Shown piece after piece: positions 9,802 through 19,447 of a stretch of 64,000 nt of DNA (the first letter of the stretch is position 1; the number at the start of each line of letters is the position of its first letter). Source of the DNA: JBBRHQ01 sp963840235 (GTDB lineage Bacteria > Actinomycetota > Thermoleophilia > Solirubrobacterales > 70-9); NCBI GenBank assembly GCA_963840235.1, contig CAWIYC010000002.1, positions 1 to 64,000 of the forward strand, given 5' to 3'. The notes beneath the pieces were generated by a model that worked only from the letters and a program-made list of their open reading frames with translations, searched no databases and was not told the DNA's origin. The translations under genes and the position numbers were made by a program.

Positions 9802-10664
9802 TGGCAGCTGCTCTACCCAACCTGCTCATCATCGGTGCGGCGAAATGCGGAACGACGAGCTTGCATTTCTATCTGGACCAACACCCTGACGTGTTCATGG
9901 CTCGTCCCCATGACAGTCACTGGGAGCAAAAGGAGATGCGCCTGTTCTGGCGTGACGACTGGCGCGAACGACTCGAGTGGTATGAGCAGCACTTCGATCC
10001 AGGCGCACCGGTACGAGGCGAAGCGACTCCTTCATACACCCATTACCCGTTTCTCCCCGATGTTCCAAGGCGAATACATTCGATCATCCCGGAAGCGAAG
10101 CTGATCTACATAGTTCGCGACCCAATCGACAGGATCGTTGCCCACTGGGCCCAGACCCAGGAGGACGGGGATCGGACGCCGCTGGAGGAGGCTCTGGCCG
10201 ACTACGACCGTCCGGATCATCCCCTCGTCTGTGCCAGCAAGTACGCCACCCAGGTCGACCGATATCTCGAGTATTTCCCACCGGAGCAGCTTCTGGTGCT
10301 CGATATGGACGAGCTGAGGAGGCGTCGTCAGAAGACGATTGAAAGGACATTCAGGTTCCTCGGCGTCGATGACGGCTTCCACTCGCCTGCGTTCGAGAGC
10401 CGGCTCAACACCCGTCGCGACAAGCAGGCGATGACAAGAGCCGGCACGCTCCTCTGGGATCGAGCGCTGGTGCCCGCCGGACACACCCTGCCGGTCGCCA
10501 TCCGCCAGAGGGCCGCGCCCTCCATTCGTCGGTTGCTGTCACGGAGCGTCAGGACGCCCGTCCTGCGGGAAAGCACCGCCTGCAATCTGAAGGAGCTGCT
10601 CCGGCCGGAGGCGGAGCGGCTGCGTCGTCAAACCGGCATGGAGTTTGCAGCGTGGTCGATGTGA
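9801..10664 (+). CDS. Sulfotransferase (heparan N-/O-sulfotransferase-like)
   Basis: The 287-residue protein begins with the PAPS-binding loop LLIIGAAKCGTTSLHFYL (about residues 8-25). A 3'-phosphate motif IYIVRDPIDRIVAHW lies near residue 110. This is the layout of Sulfotransfer_1 enzymes related to eukaryotic heparan sulfotransferases and bacterial polysaccharide O-sulfotransferases. The start at 9801 shares its A with the previous stop, and homology begins at residue 6. It is clearly a different subfamily from the sulfotransferase at 4654. The locus may therefore place sulfate at two positions or on two acceptors. The next gene overlaps its 3' end by 13 bases. Confidence 0.9.
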   Translation: MAAALPNLLIIGAAKCGTTSLHFYLDQHPDVFMARPHDSHWEQKEMRLFWRDDWRERLEWYEQHFDPGAPVRGEATPSYTHYPFLPDVPRRIHSIIPEAKLIYIVRDPIDRIVAHWAQTQEDGDRTPLEEALADYDRPDHPLVCASKYATQVDRYLEYFPPEQLLVLDMDELRRRRQKTIERTFRFLGVDDGFHSPAFESRLNTRRDKQAMTRAGTLLWDRALVPAGHTLPVAIRQRAAPSIRRLLSRSVRTPVLRESTACNLKELLRPEAERLRRQTGMEFAAWSM

Positions 10665-12223
10665 ACGCCATCCAGCGCGCCTCGTTTCGAGAGGGGTTCG
10701 GTTTCGCTGCGATGAGTGCCGCGGCCGGCGGGGTGGTCGGAATTGTGTCGAGCATCCTGATCGCGCGCCTGTACGGGATCGAGGTGATAGGTCAGTATGC
10801 GCTGGCGACGGCCCCGATGGGCATCGTTTGGTTCTTCTCGACGGTTCGGGAGAGGCCGGGGCTGATCAGGGCGCTGAACCCCTCTGCAGCCACGCTCCCC
10901 CGAGATCACCGGGATCTTCGCTGCCGTCCTTGCATTCTCGGTTGCGCTCACGGCGTTGGTGTCATGCTGTCGGCGCCGGGATCACGTATGTGCTCTTCAA
11001 CGGCCCCATCGACCAACCGGAGTTGTTCGCCCCCGCCGTGGTCTGTCTCGGCGGCTATCTGCTCGTCATCAACACGGGCTGGAACATCGACGGGGCCTTC
11101 TCCGCCTTTCGGGCGGGCCGGCAGCTGTTCTGGATCCGTTTGCATCAGGCCGTAGCCTTCATGGCCTTCGCAGCGGCAGCAAGCCTGATCGCAGAAACGG
11201 TCTGGTGCCTGATATTCGCAATGCTTGCTGCGGCGCTGACCTCGCTCATCCACCGAATCGTCTCGGTTCGGAGATGGATGAGGATCCTCGTGCCGGCGTC
11301 AGAGCTGCGGGCGGGCCTGCGGACGCTGCCGGAAATCCTTCGCTTTGGGCTCAGGGTCACACCCGGATCGCTGGCCGACGGGGCGAGCGCAGAAGCGGGG
11401 ACCTGGATCTTGGGATTGTTCAGTTCGGTCGCAGCGGTCGGTGCCTGGAACATCGCATGGACGTTGGGAAAGCGGTCCCTGGATCTGAACATTCGGCTTG
11501 CAGAGATGCTGTTCCCGACTCTCGTCCAGCGGTGGGCGGCCGGCGATCGACACGGTTTTCAGCGGGCGCTGACGGATTCGACGCGCTATGTGGTCACCAT
11601 AATGTTGCTCCCCGCCGCGGTGGCGGGCGGTGCCTCCGATGGAGTCATGGGGCTTTTCGGACCGGGGTTCTCACAGGCGAGCGGGGCGCTGGTGTTGCTG
11701 CTGTTCGTTCCTGTGCTGGCAACCACAATGATCTTCCAGACACAGGCCCTTCTCGCCGTGGATCGCCCGACGCTCACCTCCGTGCTGTCCGGGTTGCGAC
11801 TCGCGGTAACCCTTTGCGCGAGCGTCGCCTTGACGATCACGATCGGGATCACCGGAACGGCGGCTGCTGTGGTCCTCGGCTTCGTTGTGCAGCTCGGTTG
11901 CGCAGTTCCGGTACGTCACCAGACATTTCGAGGCCACCATCTTTCAGTACTGGCCCCATCGGCAGATGATCGCTCTGCTCCCGGCCTATCTGGCGGGTTT
12001 CGGCGTGGCGCGATTCCTGGATGCCGGGATTGCGCAACCGGCCGGCCTGTTGACCGCGCTTACTCTTGGCTCAGCGGCCTACGCTTCCTGTGTGGTCCTG
12101 GTCGGCGGCATCCTGCCGAGGGATCGCGCACTGGGTGAGTCGATAGCGCGGCGGATCCTGCCCGGGTCGGCTGCGAAGCTGTTCTCCCTGGGTGGCAGGG
12201 GCCGGCTCGGAGGGGTCGGATGA
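10652..12223 (+). pseudogene. Wzx-like polysaccharide flippase (MATE/PST superfamily), frameshifted
   Basis: A GTG start at 10652 opens a multi-spanning protein beginning ASFREGFGFAAMSAAAGGVVG and SILIARLYGIEVIGQYALA, the typical N-terminus of polysaccharide-transporter flippases. The frame shifts near 10895 (recovering EITGIFAAVLAFSVALTALV), again near 10975 (AGITYVLFNGPIDQPELF) and near 11905 (HRQMIALLPAYLAGFGVARF). The long central stretch has about eight hydrophobic helices. The combined length, about 520 residues, fits a complete flippase that moves undecaprenyl-linked repeat units across the membrane. Its last base overlaps the next start (ATGA). Three indels make it formally a pseudogene, but no region of the protein is missing. 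Confidence 0.72.
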
Positions 12224-13243
12224 GCGGGACCGATCAGCGGAAAATCCTCTTCTCGTGTCTGTCCGAGAGCGATCCCGAATGGCTTTCCAGTGTGCAAGGC
12301 CTCGTTCTCTCCCTGCGACGATTCGGCGGTGCCTGCCGGACGGCCCGCTTCGTCGTCAACTACGTCGATCGGGTGCCGGCAGAGGCCGCATCGGTCCTCT
12401 CCGAGTTGGGGGCCGAGACTCGCTCCGTCGCACCGCTGGGGGACCGTGGGCCGCAGAACAAGCTCCGCATGCTCGATCTACATGAGTCCTTCGATTTCGA
12501 CGTATTGGTGGCGCTCGACTGCGACACGGTCGTGGTCGGCGATCCCTCTCCCTCACATTCCCGGCTCCGCTATTGGCGCGAAACCAGTCGACTACGACCC
12601 ACTCTCCCAGGGCGATTGGCGGCGGTTGTGTCGCGCTCTGGACAACACCGCTTCCGAGTCGACGTTCCGGCGCGGTTACCCCTACCAGCCCGGAGATCCC
12701 GCCATGCTTCAACAGCGGAGTTCTGACGGTACCGCGATCCCTATGCGGGCAGTTTCAGCAAGAATGGCTCAGCAGCCACTCTCAGGTCGTCGAGGCCCTC
12801 GGGGCCGATTCGCGCCTGATCCCCAGGCACCTGCACTTCTTCGCAGATCAGTTTTCACTCGCCTTCTGCCTTGCTCGCACCAATCTCAGCTCCGTGCCCT
12901 TGCCCGTGTCCATGAACTTCCCAACCCACGTACCGGTGGATTGCGCCGAGTCCCCGAGGATTCCCCTCCGCTGATTCTCCACTACCACGATGCGACCGAC
13001 CAGAGCGGTTTCCTCTATCGACCGCGGTCCGCCCTTGGCGCCGCCCAGGTCGAAGCATTCAACCTTGCTCGAGCCGCGTCGACCGGGGTCGCCTATCCGG
13101 GATTGCGCGGGAAGCCGCTCTCATCCCGGATCGGTCGATCGCTCGCCCGACGGTTCTGGTCGATCCTTGCGGTGAGGCAGCGGATGCGGTCGTGGCTCGG
13201 CGGCGCGTTCCGTCACGCCCGAACCACTTCCTTCGGCCATTAG
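12220..13243 (+). pseudogene. GT8-like nucleotide-sugar transferase, frameshifted
   Basis: The start ATG overlaps the flippase stop. The N-terminal part includes PQNKLRMLDLHESFDFDVL followed by VALDCDTVVVGDPSP. The DCD is the metal-binding DxD of GT-A fold enzymes. The frame shifts near 12550 (continuing DYDPLSQGDWRRLC), near 12675 (PCFNSGVLTVPRSL, the 'FNSGV' strand of GT8-like enzymes) and near 12962 (PPLILHYHDATDQSGFL, with a late metal-binding His motif). All the expected blocks are present in order over about 340 residues. It probably transferred a sugar to the repeat unit. The 3' end overlaps the convergent methyltransferase by four bases. Confidence 0.65.
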
Positions 13244-14040
13244 TCCTGCTTCACGGCGATGCGCGCCGTGTGGTCAATCCTGTGCATGAAGATTTGCAGG
13301 TCCGCGAAGTACTCGTCCACCGCCTTCCGAGCGCCCTCCAGCGCCCCGTAGTCATCGACTATGAGGATTCCGCCCGGCGAGAGCCGGGGGTAGAGGTGAT
13401 TCAGCTCATGCAGCGTCGAGGAATAGAAGTCGGTGTCAAGGCGCAAGACGGAGATCTCCGCAGGGGCGCTTTCGGGAATGGTGTCCTCAACGGGACCCTG
13501 ACGAGGCTGATCGCGTCTTCGCTGTAGCCGGTGCTCGCGAGCAGCGCGGCGACACCTTCGAGGGATGTTCCGGGGGGCGAGATTCTCCGGTCGCTGCTCC
13601 CACGGCACCCCGCTCTTGCGCCACCTGTCCATCTGATGCTTGCCGTCATCCTCGGTGGGAGCCGTCATGCCCGCGAAGGTGTCAAACCCACACAACGCGC
13701 GGTCGGTGACCCCGAGATCCCCGAGCCGGAGCGCGGCTGCCATCAGGCTTCCCCCGCGCCACAGCCCGCATTCGACGATCGCCCCGGGAATGCCGTTTTC
13801 GACGACGTAGTCGACTGAGTCGCATAGTGCCGCCACTCGCACGGGCGGCGTCTTCGTATAGGGCGTCGTCAAGGCGATGATCTGCTGTGTTTTCGAATCG
13901 AGATCGCGCAGCCCGATTCGGTCTCGCGCTAGCTCTTGCGCGTTTCGCGCATTCTGGGCCCAGATCGGCTGTCCCAGGGCCCGTCTTATCCGGGTCCGGA
14001 GTAGCACACGACCACGGACGGCTCGCACGCGTCGGGCCAT
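13240..14040 (-). CDS. TylF/MycF-like SAM-dependent methyltransferase (two compensating frameshifts)
   Basis: From the ATG at 14040 the product runs about 266 residues. It has IPGAIVECGLWRGGSLMAAA (SAM-binding loop), GFDTFAGMTAPTEDD and, near the end, LRLDTDFYSSTLHELNHLYP with GGILIVDDYGAL. These match the metal-dependent TylF/MycF sugar O-methyltransferases of antibiotic and glycan pathways. Between about 13500 and 13600 the frame makes a short excursion. The sequence expected there (GTSLEGVAALLASTGYSEDA) is read in another frame, and the original frame then returns. Upstream in-frame starts to 14355 add over 100 unconserved residues and are rejected. It may methylate a sugar hydroxyl of the polysaccharide. 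It is convergent with the GT8-like gene. Confidence 0.75.
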   Translation of the reverse strand: MARRVRAVRGRVLLRTRIRRALGQPIWAQNARNAQELARDRIGLRDLDSKTQQIIALTTPYTKTPPVRVAALCDSVDYVVENGIPGAIVECGLWRGGSLMAAALRLGDLGVTDRALCGFDTFAGMTAPTEDDGKHQMDRWRKSGVPWEQRPENLAPRNIPRRCRRAAREHRLQRRRDQPRQGPVEDTIPESAPAEISVLRLDTDFYSSTLHELNHLYPRLSPGGILIVDDYGALEGARKAVDEYFADLQIFMHRIDHTARIAVKQD

Positions 14041-14200
14041 GGTCGAATCGGTCTGTTGCAAGCCGGGCCCCCCCTTGATGACCAGTGATACACACCCGCC
14101 TGTGAAGGCCGTGCGGGCCAGTATTCCACCCTCACCCTCAGGCGTCTCGGCGTTTGGACGGATGATCCGGGCATTCCTCGAGAGCGGGTAATCTGCAGCC

Positions 14201-14809
14201 ATGACGGGGAAACTGATCACCCCAAGGGACTGCCGGGAAGACGCGGCGACGCGCTGCGGTCTCGACTTGTCTGAAAGTAGCTTGCGGGTGCGTCGGGAGG
14301 CTCTGAAGGAGTCTTTCTTCCTCTGGGCAGCGAACCATCTGCCACGTGTTCGCACGCTGGAGCCACGCCGCTACCTGCTCCTTCGTCTGGCCGGAATGGA
14401 CATCGAGGGGCCATGCCTCATTTGGGGGCCGGTGATGATCCGGCCGATAGGTGGTGCACGTCACATCAGGATCGGTGCCGGATCATTCATCAACACCGAG
14501 GTCCGCTTCGGAGGCGCCCAGGGAGGCATCTCGATCGGTCGCAACGTGCAGGTGGGCCCACGCGTGTCGTTTGAGACCAGCAGCCACGGACTGGTCTATG
14601 AGTCGGGACGCGGTCGCGGCTACAGGAGCGAGCCGATCGTCGTCGAGGACGAGGTCTGGATCGGAGCCGGGGCGATCGTTCTCCAGGGGGTGACGATCGG
14701 GCGTGGAGCAGTGATCACCGCGGGCGCGGTGGTCACCGACGACGTGCCCGCCGGAACCGTTGCCGGCGGCGTCCCGGCCCGAGTGCTGCGGCCTGCCAGC
14801 TCAGATTAG
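14201..14809 (+). CDS. Hexapeptide-repeat acyltransferase (Maa/WbbJ-like)
   Basis: This is a 202-residue protein whose C-terminal two thirds consist of left-handed beta-helix hexapeptide repeats (IRIGAGSFINTEVRF, ISIGRNVQVGPRV, VWIGAGAIVLQGVTIG, VVTDDVPAGTVAGGVPARV). A conserved His lies in SSHGLVYESG. Enzymes of this type transfer acetyl or other acyl groups from CoA to sugars as trimers, with the active site between subunits. It stands alone on the forward strand between two reverse-strand methyltransferases and ends in a three-base overlap with the convergent gene. It most likely O- or N-acetylates a sugar of the local polysaccharide. The reading frame is intact despite damaged neighbours. 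Confidence 0.88.
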   Translation: MTGKLITPRDCREDAATRCGLDLSESSLRVRREALKESFFLWAANHLPRVRTLEPRRYLLLRLAGMDIEGPCLIWGPVMIRPIGGARHIRIGAGSFINTEVRFGGAQGGISIGRNVQVGPRVSFETSSHGLVYESGRGRGYRSEPIVVEDEVWIGAGAIVLQGVTIGRGAVITAGAVVTDDVPAGTVAGGVPARVLRPASSD

Positions 14810-15579
14810 CCAGGCGGCATCTCGGTCATGTAGGTCCCGCCGTCGAGGTCCCAGGAACGCAGACCCCGCGAGCGAACGAACTCCTCAAAGGCGCTGTTCC
14901 AGTTGGCGTCGTCGACGACCAGCGGCGCCTTGGGCGCCAGATGCTCCCCGGCCAGTCTCATCTCGAACTGCATGCACTCGTATGAGTGCTCGCTGTCGTG
15001 CATGAAGAAGTCGATCTGTCCGAGTTCTTGCAGAAGCGGGGGGAGGACTTCCTGACTACGGCCAATTCTCAAATCCCATCGTGCTCGCAGCTCGTCGGGC
15101 ACAAGCCATCCTGGATCCTGGTCCGCAGGAATCACACCGCCACCCTTGCCTTCCCAATGCTCGGTGCTCGGCGCGCCGGCGAACTCTGGGAAATCCACGC
15201 TGTGGAGGCGTCCTCGGCCGTTCGCGTGCAGGGCGTGCAGGATCACCGCGGAGGAGACGCCGTTGCAGACGCCGGTCTCGACGAGCACCTCCGGCTTCAG
15301 CGTGCGCAGGAGCGCATAGAGTCGCTTGCTGGACCCGGGACTGAGGTTTGCGAAGGAGGCGGGATGGCCTCTGACCTCGACACCGCCGGTCGCTCGCACC
15401 CAATCCTCGTGCGCAGCGTCGATCACGGGCCAGAGGCTCTCCAACTCCACACAGTATTCGCCGAATTCACGCCGGGAGAGACGGTTCTGCATGAAGCCAC
15501 GGTCGAGACGGTAGCCGCGGACGGCGCTGCGCAGCGGAGCCGGCGTCGCGGGGCGGAGAAGGTCGGCCAACGCGCTCAT
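14806..15579 (-). CDS. Class I SAM-dependent methyltransferase (Methyltransf_24-like)
   Basis: The 257-residue protein has the SAM-binding motif VLVETGVCNGVSSAVIL, an acidic HSVDFPEF and the sequence IDFFMHDSEHSYECMQFEM, followed by PLVVDDANWN. The DSEHSYE block is characteristic of Methyltransf_24 family enzymes in polysaccharide and cephalosporin-hydroxylase-like clusters. The ATG at 15579 lies two bases past the stop of the ChbG-like gene at 15581, which points to translational coupling. Earlier in-frame codons to 15660 lie inside that gene. The 3' end overlaps the stop of the convergent acyltransferase. It probably methylates a sugar or terminal group; the substrate is unknown. Confidence 0.82.
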   Translation of the reverse strand: MSALADLLRPATPAPLRSAVRGYRLDRGFMQNRLSRREFGEYCVELESLWPVIDAAHEDWVRATGGVEVRGHPASFANLSPGSSKRLYALLRTLKPEVLVETGVCNGVSSAVILHALHANGRGRLHSVDFPEFAGAPSTEHWEGKGGGVIPADQDPGWLVPDELRARWDLRIGRSQEVLPPLLQELGQIDFFMHDSEHSYECMQFEMRLAGEHLAPKAPLVVDDANWNSAFEEFVRSRGLRSWDLDGGTYMTEMPPG

Positions 15580-15580
15580 C

Positions 15581-16332
15581 TCAAAGATCCCCCAATGTTC
15601 CGAGCGGCACTCCTGCGATTGCCTCTGACCATTGGTCCGACAGCAGGAGGTTGCGTTCATCTTCGATGCCTGGGTGGGTCATCAGTTCAACCGATTCCGT
15701 CTTGGCTCGGGCAACGATTCTCGCCAGATCCTGGGTGCTCCGACACGAATCGTGCCCTTTCGAAGATACGTGAACCGCTGAGTCGATTCAAACCGCAGGC
15801 GCACCATGCCGTTTATCAATCTCTGCACGCTATCTCTTCGCGAGTCCACTGTCATCGGGGGGGAGGTTGAAAGTCGCTCGCATCGCCTCGACGTTCGCCC
15901 AGTGATCGAGCCAAGAGGACGTTCAGGCAAGTGTGAACGTGCTGGTGTCCATCGATCTCTCGGGGCATTTCACCGTAGAGCTGCTCGAACACGCGCATCT
16001 GATCCCGGATACAGGCTTCGATCATCGATTGACGAAGCGGATTGCAGATCCAGTATGCGATCGGCGAGCGGGCGAAATGGCGAGCCAATCTGGCTTGGCG
16101 GTCTCGCACATCCGCCGGCACCGAGGGATCGGTAAACGGTTCAGTGAGATTGAGGTGCAGCCTGATCGGCAGATTCGCTTCGCGCGCGAGTGCCGCCGCG
16201 CGACGCGGAGTCGCTCATCCCAACCAACGCACTCGCGCTGCTGACTCGCCCCGCCCGGAAGCAGCGCAGAATCGAATCCGTGGTCGCAACGTCTAGCCCC
16301 AGGTCGTCCGCATTGACGATCAAAAGACCCAT
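15581..16332 (-). pseudogene. ChbG/YdjC-family carbohydrate deacetylase, frameshifted
   Basis: Starting at 16332 the product begins MGLLIVNADDLGLD, the NADD metal-binding signature of ChbG/HpnK/YdjC deacetylases. Further on it has PREIDGHQHVHTCLNV with the HxHxH-type metal site. After frame changes it ends with SVELMTHPGIEDERNLLL and a TGA at 15583-15581. The diagnostic blocks lie in at least three frames (shifts near 16130, near 15850-15900 and near 15690), but total length, about 250 codons, fits the family. These enzymes remove N-acetyl groups from oligosaccharides or lipid-linked sugars. It is followed two bases later by the methyltransferase start and is divergent from the ATP-grasp gene. 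Confidence 0.65.
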
Positions 16333-16416
16333 CGAGCCGAGTCTGACAGGGTTTGCTGATGGTGAGAGCTGACGCTCACAGGACGGATCCGGCTCAGAGC
16401 CCGCGATCGACGTCGC

Positions 16417-17576
16417 GTGCTGATCGGTTTCGCGGACGCGTTGGCGGCGATCGAGAGCGTGTGGAGCATTTTGGACGCGGGGTTCTCCGTTTCAGCCTTC
16501 ACGCGGGTCGGCTCCACGCCGGCCCTGCGCAGGTTGGACTCGGTCGAGCTGCATCCGATTGCTGCACCCGAGCGCAATGTCGAGGAGTCTCTGCGTGATC
16601 TTCGTGCCGCGATGCGTGACTCCGACGCGGGGGCATTGATGCCGCTCGATGACGCTGCGCTTTGGCTCTGTCAACGAGCCTGCGAGGGAACCCAGTGGGT
16701 CCTCGTTGGTCCCAGGGGAAGACAGGCCGAGGTTGCGCTCGATAAGCGGCTGCAGTGCGATGCCGCCGCCGCGGCTGGCTTTTCGGTTCCGGAGACGCAA
16801 TTCCTGAAAGCGCCCGCCCGGCCCGCCCCAGATGCTCAGTTTCCGCTCGTTGTCCGGCCTGCCATGGCAGCGGAGGAGCGGGCTGGGCGCCTGGTCACCG
16901 GCGGGTGCTGCTCGGACGTGCGCCGACGCCAGAGAATTGGACCGGGCCCTGGATGCGTTCGATCCCGGCTGCTCGCTCATGGTGCAGCCCCGGCTGCTGG
17001 GAATCGGCGAGGGCGTGTTCGGGCTCGCGACGGCAAATGGTGTCTTGGCCTGGAGCGCTCACCGCCGGATCAGGATGATGAACCCGGCAGGCTCTGGGTC
17101 GAGCGCGTGCATCTCCATTCCCCTGGACGATTCCGTGCGGGCATGCGCCGAGAGCATGCTGAGTCGCCTCGAATGGTCGGGGCTGTTCATGCTCGAGATG
17201 CTTCGCGACGGCGACGGCAAGCCGTGGTTCATCGAATTGAACGGACGCACCTGGGGAAGCATGGCTCTCGCGCGCGCGGTCGGGCTCGAGTACCCGGCTT
17301 GGGCGGTCCGGCAAGCGTTTGGCGACCAGCTCGGCACCCTTCCTTCGGGTAGCCGGTGGCGAGACGGTGCGCGCCCGCCACCTGGGGCGCGAGATCGTGC
17401 ACCTCCTCGCCGTGATGCGAGGGAATCGTTCGAGCGCGGTCCCCTGGCCTTCGCGCCTCGGGACCGTGCGTGACGTCTTGTCGTGGCATCGAGGCGACCG
17501 CCCATACAACTGGCGGCGAGGAGAGCTCCCGGTCTTCGTTGATGACACAGTATCGACGGTCATCGGCCGCCATTAG
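16417..17576 (+). pseudogene. ATP-grasp carboxylate-amine ligase-like protein, frameshifted
   Basis: The first frame (GTG at 16417) gives a Rossmann-like pre-ATP-grasp domain (LIGFADALAAIESVWSILDA, LMPLDDAALWLC). It is followed by VALDKRLQCDAAAAAGFSVP, the usual Lys-containing beginning of the ATP-grasp domain. The frame moves near 16905 to give MVQPRLLGIGEGVFGLA and KPWFIELNGRTWGSMALA, which contains the E-x-N metal-binding motif. It moves again near 17340 to give a C-terminal tail ending PVFVDDTVSTVIGRH. ATP-grasp enzymes join a carboxylate to an amine through an acyl-phosphate. In a polysaccharide locus this could add an amino acid to an amino sugar, but the substrates are unknown. The true start may lie a little upstream. 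Confidence 0.65.
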
Positions 17577-17597
17577 ACGGAAGCGTCGGACAGATAT

Positions 17598-18350
17598 ATG
17601 ACTGTGCGAGCAGCCGTCCACGTTCATTCGGATTGGTCCTATGACGGAAGCTGGTCGCTTGAGGCCTTGGCCAGGGGAGTTCAAGAAGCGTGGATTCGGC
17701 GCAGTACTGATGACGGAGCACGATCGCGGCTTCGACGATGATCGCTGGCGGGCCTATCGGGAGGACTGCGTGGCAGCCAGCGCCTTCGGCGCTCTGCTGG
17801 TACCGGGCATCGAGTACTCGGATCGCGCGAACCTCGCACATGTCGCCGTCTGGGGTGACCTTCCTTTTCTTGGCGAAGGGCGAGCAACCAAGGATCTGCT
17901 CTCGGATGCGGCGGCCGGCGGTGGGGCTGCGATGTTCGCCCACCCGGAGCGAAGGGATGCCTGGCGCCTGCTGGACGACCTCGCCGTATCGCAGCTTGTC
18001 GGCATCGAGGTCTGGAACCGGAAGTACGACGGCTGGGCGCCAGGGCGGGCGGGGACTCCGACTGTGTGAGCCAGTTGAAGATTGTCCCGTTCTTTGGGCT
18101 CGACTTCCACACACGCCGGCAATTTCATCCGATGGGAATGCTGGTCGATGTCGAAGGGGCCGAAACGGCCGCTTCCATCGTCGACGGACTGCTCGCGGGC
18201 CGCTGTCGTCCCTTTGCCTTCGGGATCGACGGGAGGCGGTTGATGCAGGGACCGGGCTATTCCCTGGCTCGATCCGCGGAAGCGTCGCGGCGATTCATCC
18301 GCCCGGGGGTGCGTCGCTGGCGCCGGTTCCGCGGCCGGGAATCAGGCTGA
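17598..18350 (+). pseudogene. PHP-domain metal-dependent hydrolase-like protein, frameshifted
   Basis: The ATG at 17598 gives MTVRAAVHVHSDWSYDGSW, the HxHxxxxxG start of a PHP domain. After a shift near 17683 the frame continues KRGFGAVLMTEHDRGFDDDR, carrying the second metal motif TEHD, then LVPGIEYSD, AAMFAHPER and IEVWNRKYDGWAPG. After a second shift near 18055 the C-terminal part begins PFFGLDFHTRRQF, the last metal-binding DxH. All four PHP metal blocks are therefore encoded. PHP proteins are phosphoesterases. The gene follows the ATP-grasp gene by 21 bases, so the two may act together. A phosphosugar or cyclic-phosphate substrate is possible, but this is inference. Confidence 0.62.
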
Positions 18351-18372
18351 CGCTGCATTCCGGCGACGCCTC

Positions 18373-19441
18373 TCATCGGCCAGGGCCGTGCAGGTGCAGT
18401 TTCAGCACCTGAAGCCTGGCCCAGGGGAATTTGGCCAGCAGCTCATCCGGGTACCGGCTCCGGAAGATCCCCGGGTACGGGTTCCTGCCGGTCGGTGTCG
18501 GATCCTGCGCGTAGAAGGCGACGACTCCAGCGCGGTCACGAACCACGATCCCGTAGCGTTGGGCCGCTTCGGCCATCATCCGGGTCATCGGCGGCAACCG
18601 GAGCCGGTCGAGGTCGAGTCTCGGGTCCAGCCTCAGCCGGGCTCCTTCCGGAAGCGCGTTTCGCCGTGCTGCTGTTGCCGTCGCCGTGGGTCGCCGGGGA
18701 AGCCCAAACCCCCCGGCGCGAATCGGGTATCGCCATCGCCAGCGCATGATCGATGCGTCCTCGCTTCAGCTCCCGGATCGTCATCAGGCCGCCGAGCAGC
18801 GGCAGGCCGGTGGCAGTGGCGCCCCACCACGGCCGCGCTCCGGGCCACGAGCCTCGCCCGAAGCGACCGGGGCTGCTCGACACATCGCGCATTGCGCCTG
18901 CGGCGCCGGCGTGCCAGCGGCCGCCCTCTCTCCGCATCCTCCAGAATTCCCACATCCTGTCGGTGTCCGGTTGCCAGATGACCATGTGCCGATCGCTGCC
19001 GGCGGCCGGCTTGGCGCCAGGAGGAATCGGAACGGAGTTGATTGCCTGCTGTAGATCGGGGAGATCGCGGTCCAGGGTGACGCGCACCGCCGGCTGGTTG
19101 GCACCGACCGTGTAGACCGGAGTGCTGTACTGGCGAGTGTTGATCCAGGGGCCGTAGTGGCGGGCGAGCTCCGACCGAACCTCGCTCGACCAGCCCGTCG
19201 ACCATCTGCGCAGAGCGCGGATCGATGGCCGCATCGGCCCTTAGCGGGCCGTTCCAGAAGCTTCGAGGCGAGAACAGGCGGACTTGGGGAGGAGCAGGTT
19301 GCGGAGTTGGCTCAACGGACTGCCTGCTGCTGTCCGCATCCATTGAGGATGACGCCGGTAATCGCGGCAACGGCGATCGTTAGGCATTGTGCGAAGCCGC
19401 CGAGGGTCGCCGTGCGGCGTCGCAGTCCAAGTCTCGAGCAA
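18373..19441 (-). pseudogene. Secreted protein of unknown function, frameshifted tandem paralogue (copy 1)
   Basis: This is a broken copy of the intact gene at 19448-20497. Read from high to low coordinate, it starts with a lipoprotein-like leader in one frame (LTIAVAAITGVILNGCG, lipobox LNGC). It continues in a second frame (RLFSPRSFWNGPL, DPRSAQMVDGL) and a third (ARHYGPWINTRQYSTPVY, HMVIWQPDTDRMWEFW, WWGATATGLPLLGGLMT, IDHALAMAIP). It finishes in another frame with LPEGARLRLDPRLDLD and LPPMTRMMAEAAQRYGIVV. Every block of copy 2 has an equivalent, so nothing is deleted; only the frame is broken, at about 19310, 19210 and 18680. The function of the family is unknown. Its lipid anchor contrasts with the plain signal peptide of copy 2. 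Confidence 0.6.
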
Positions 19442-19447
19442 CCGGGA

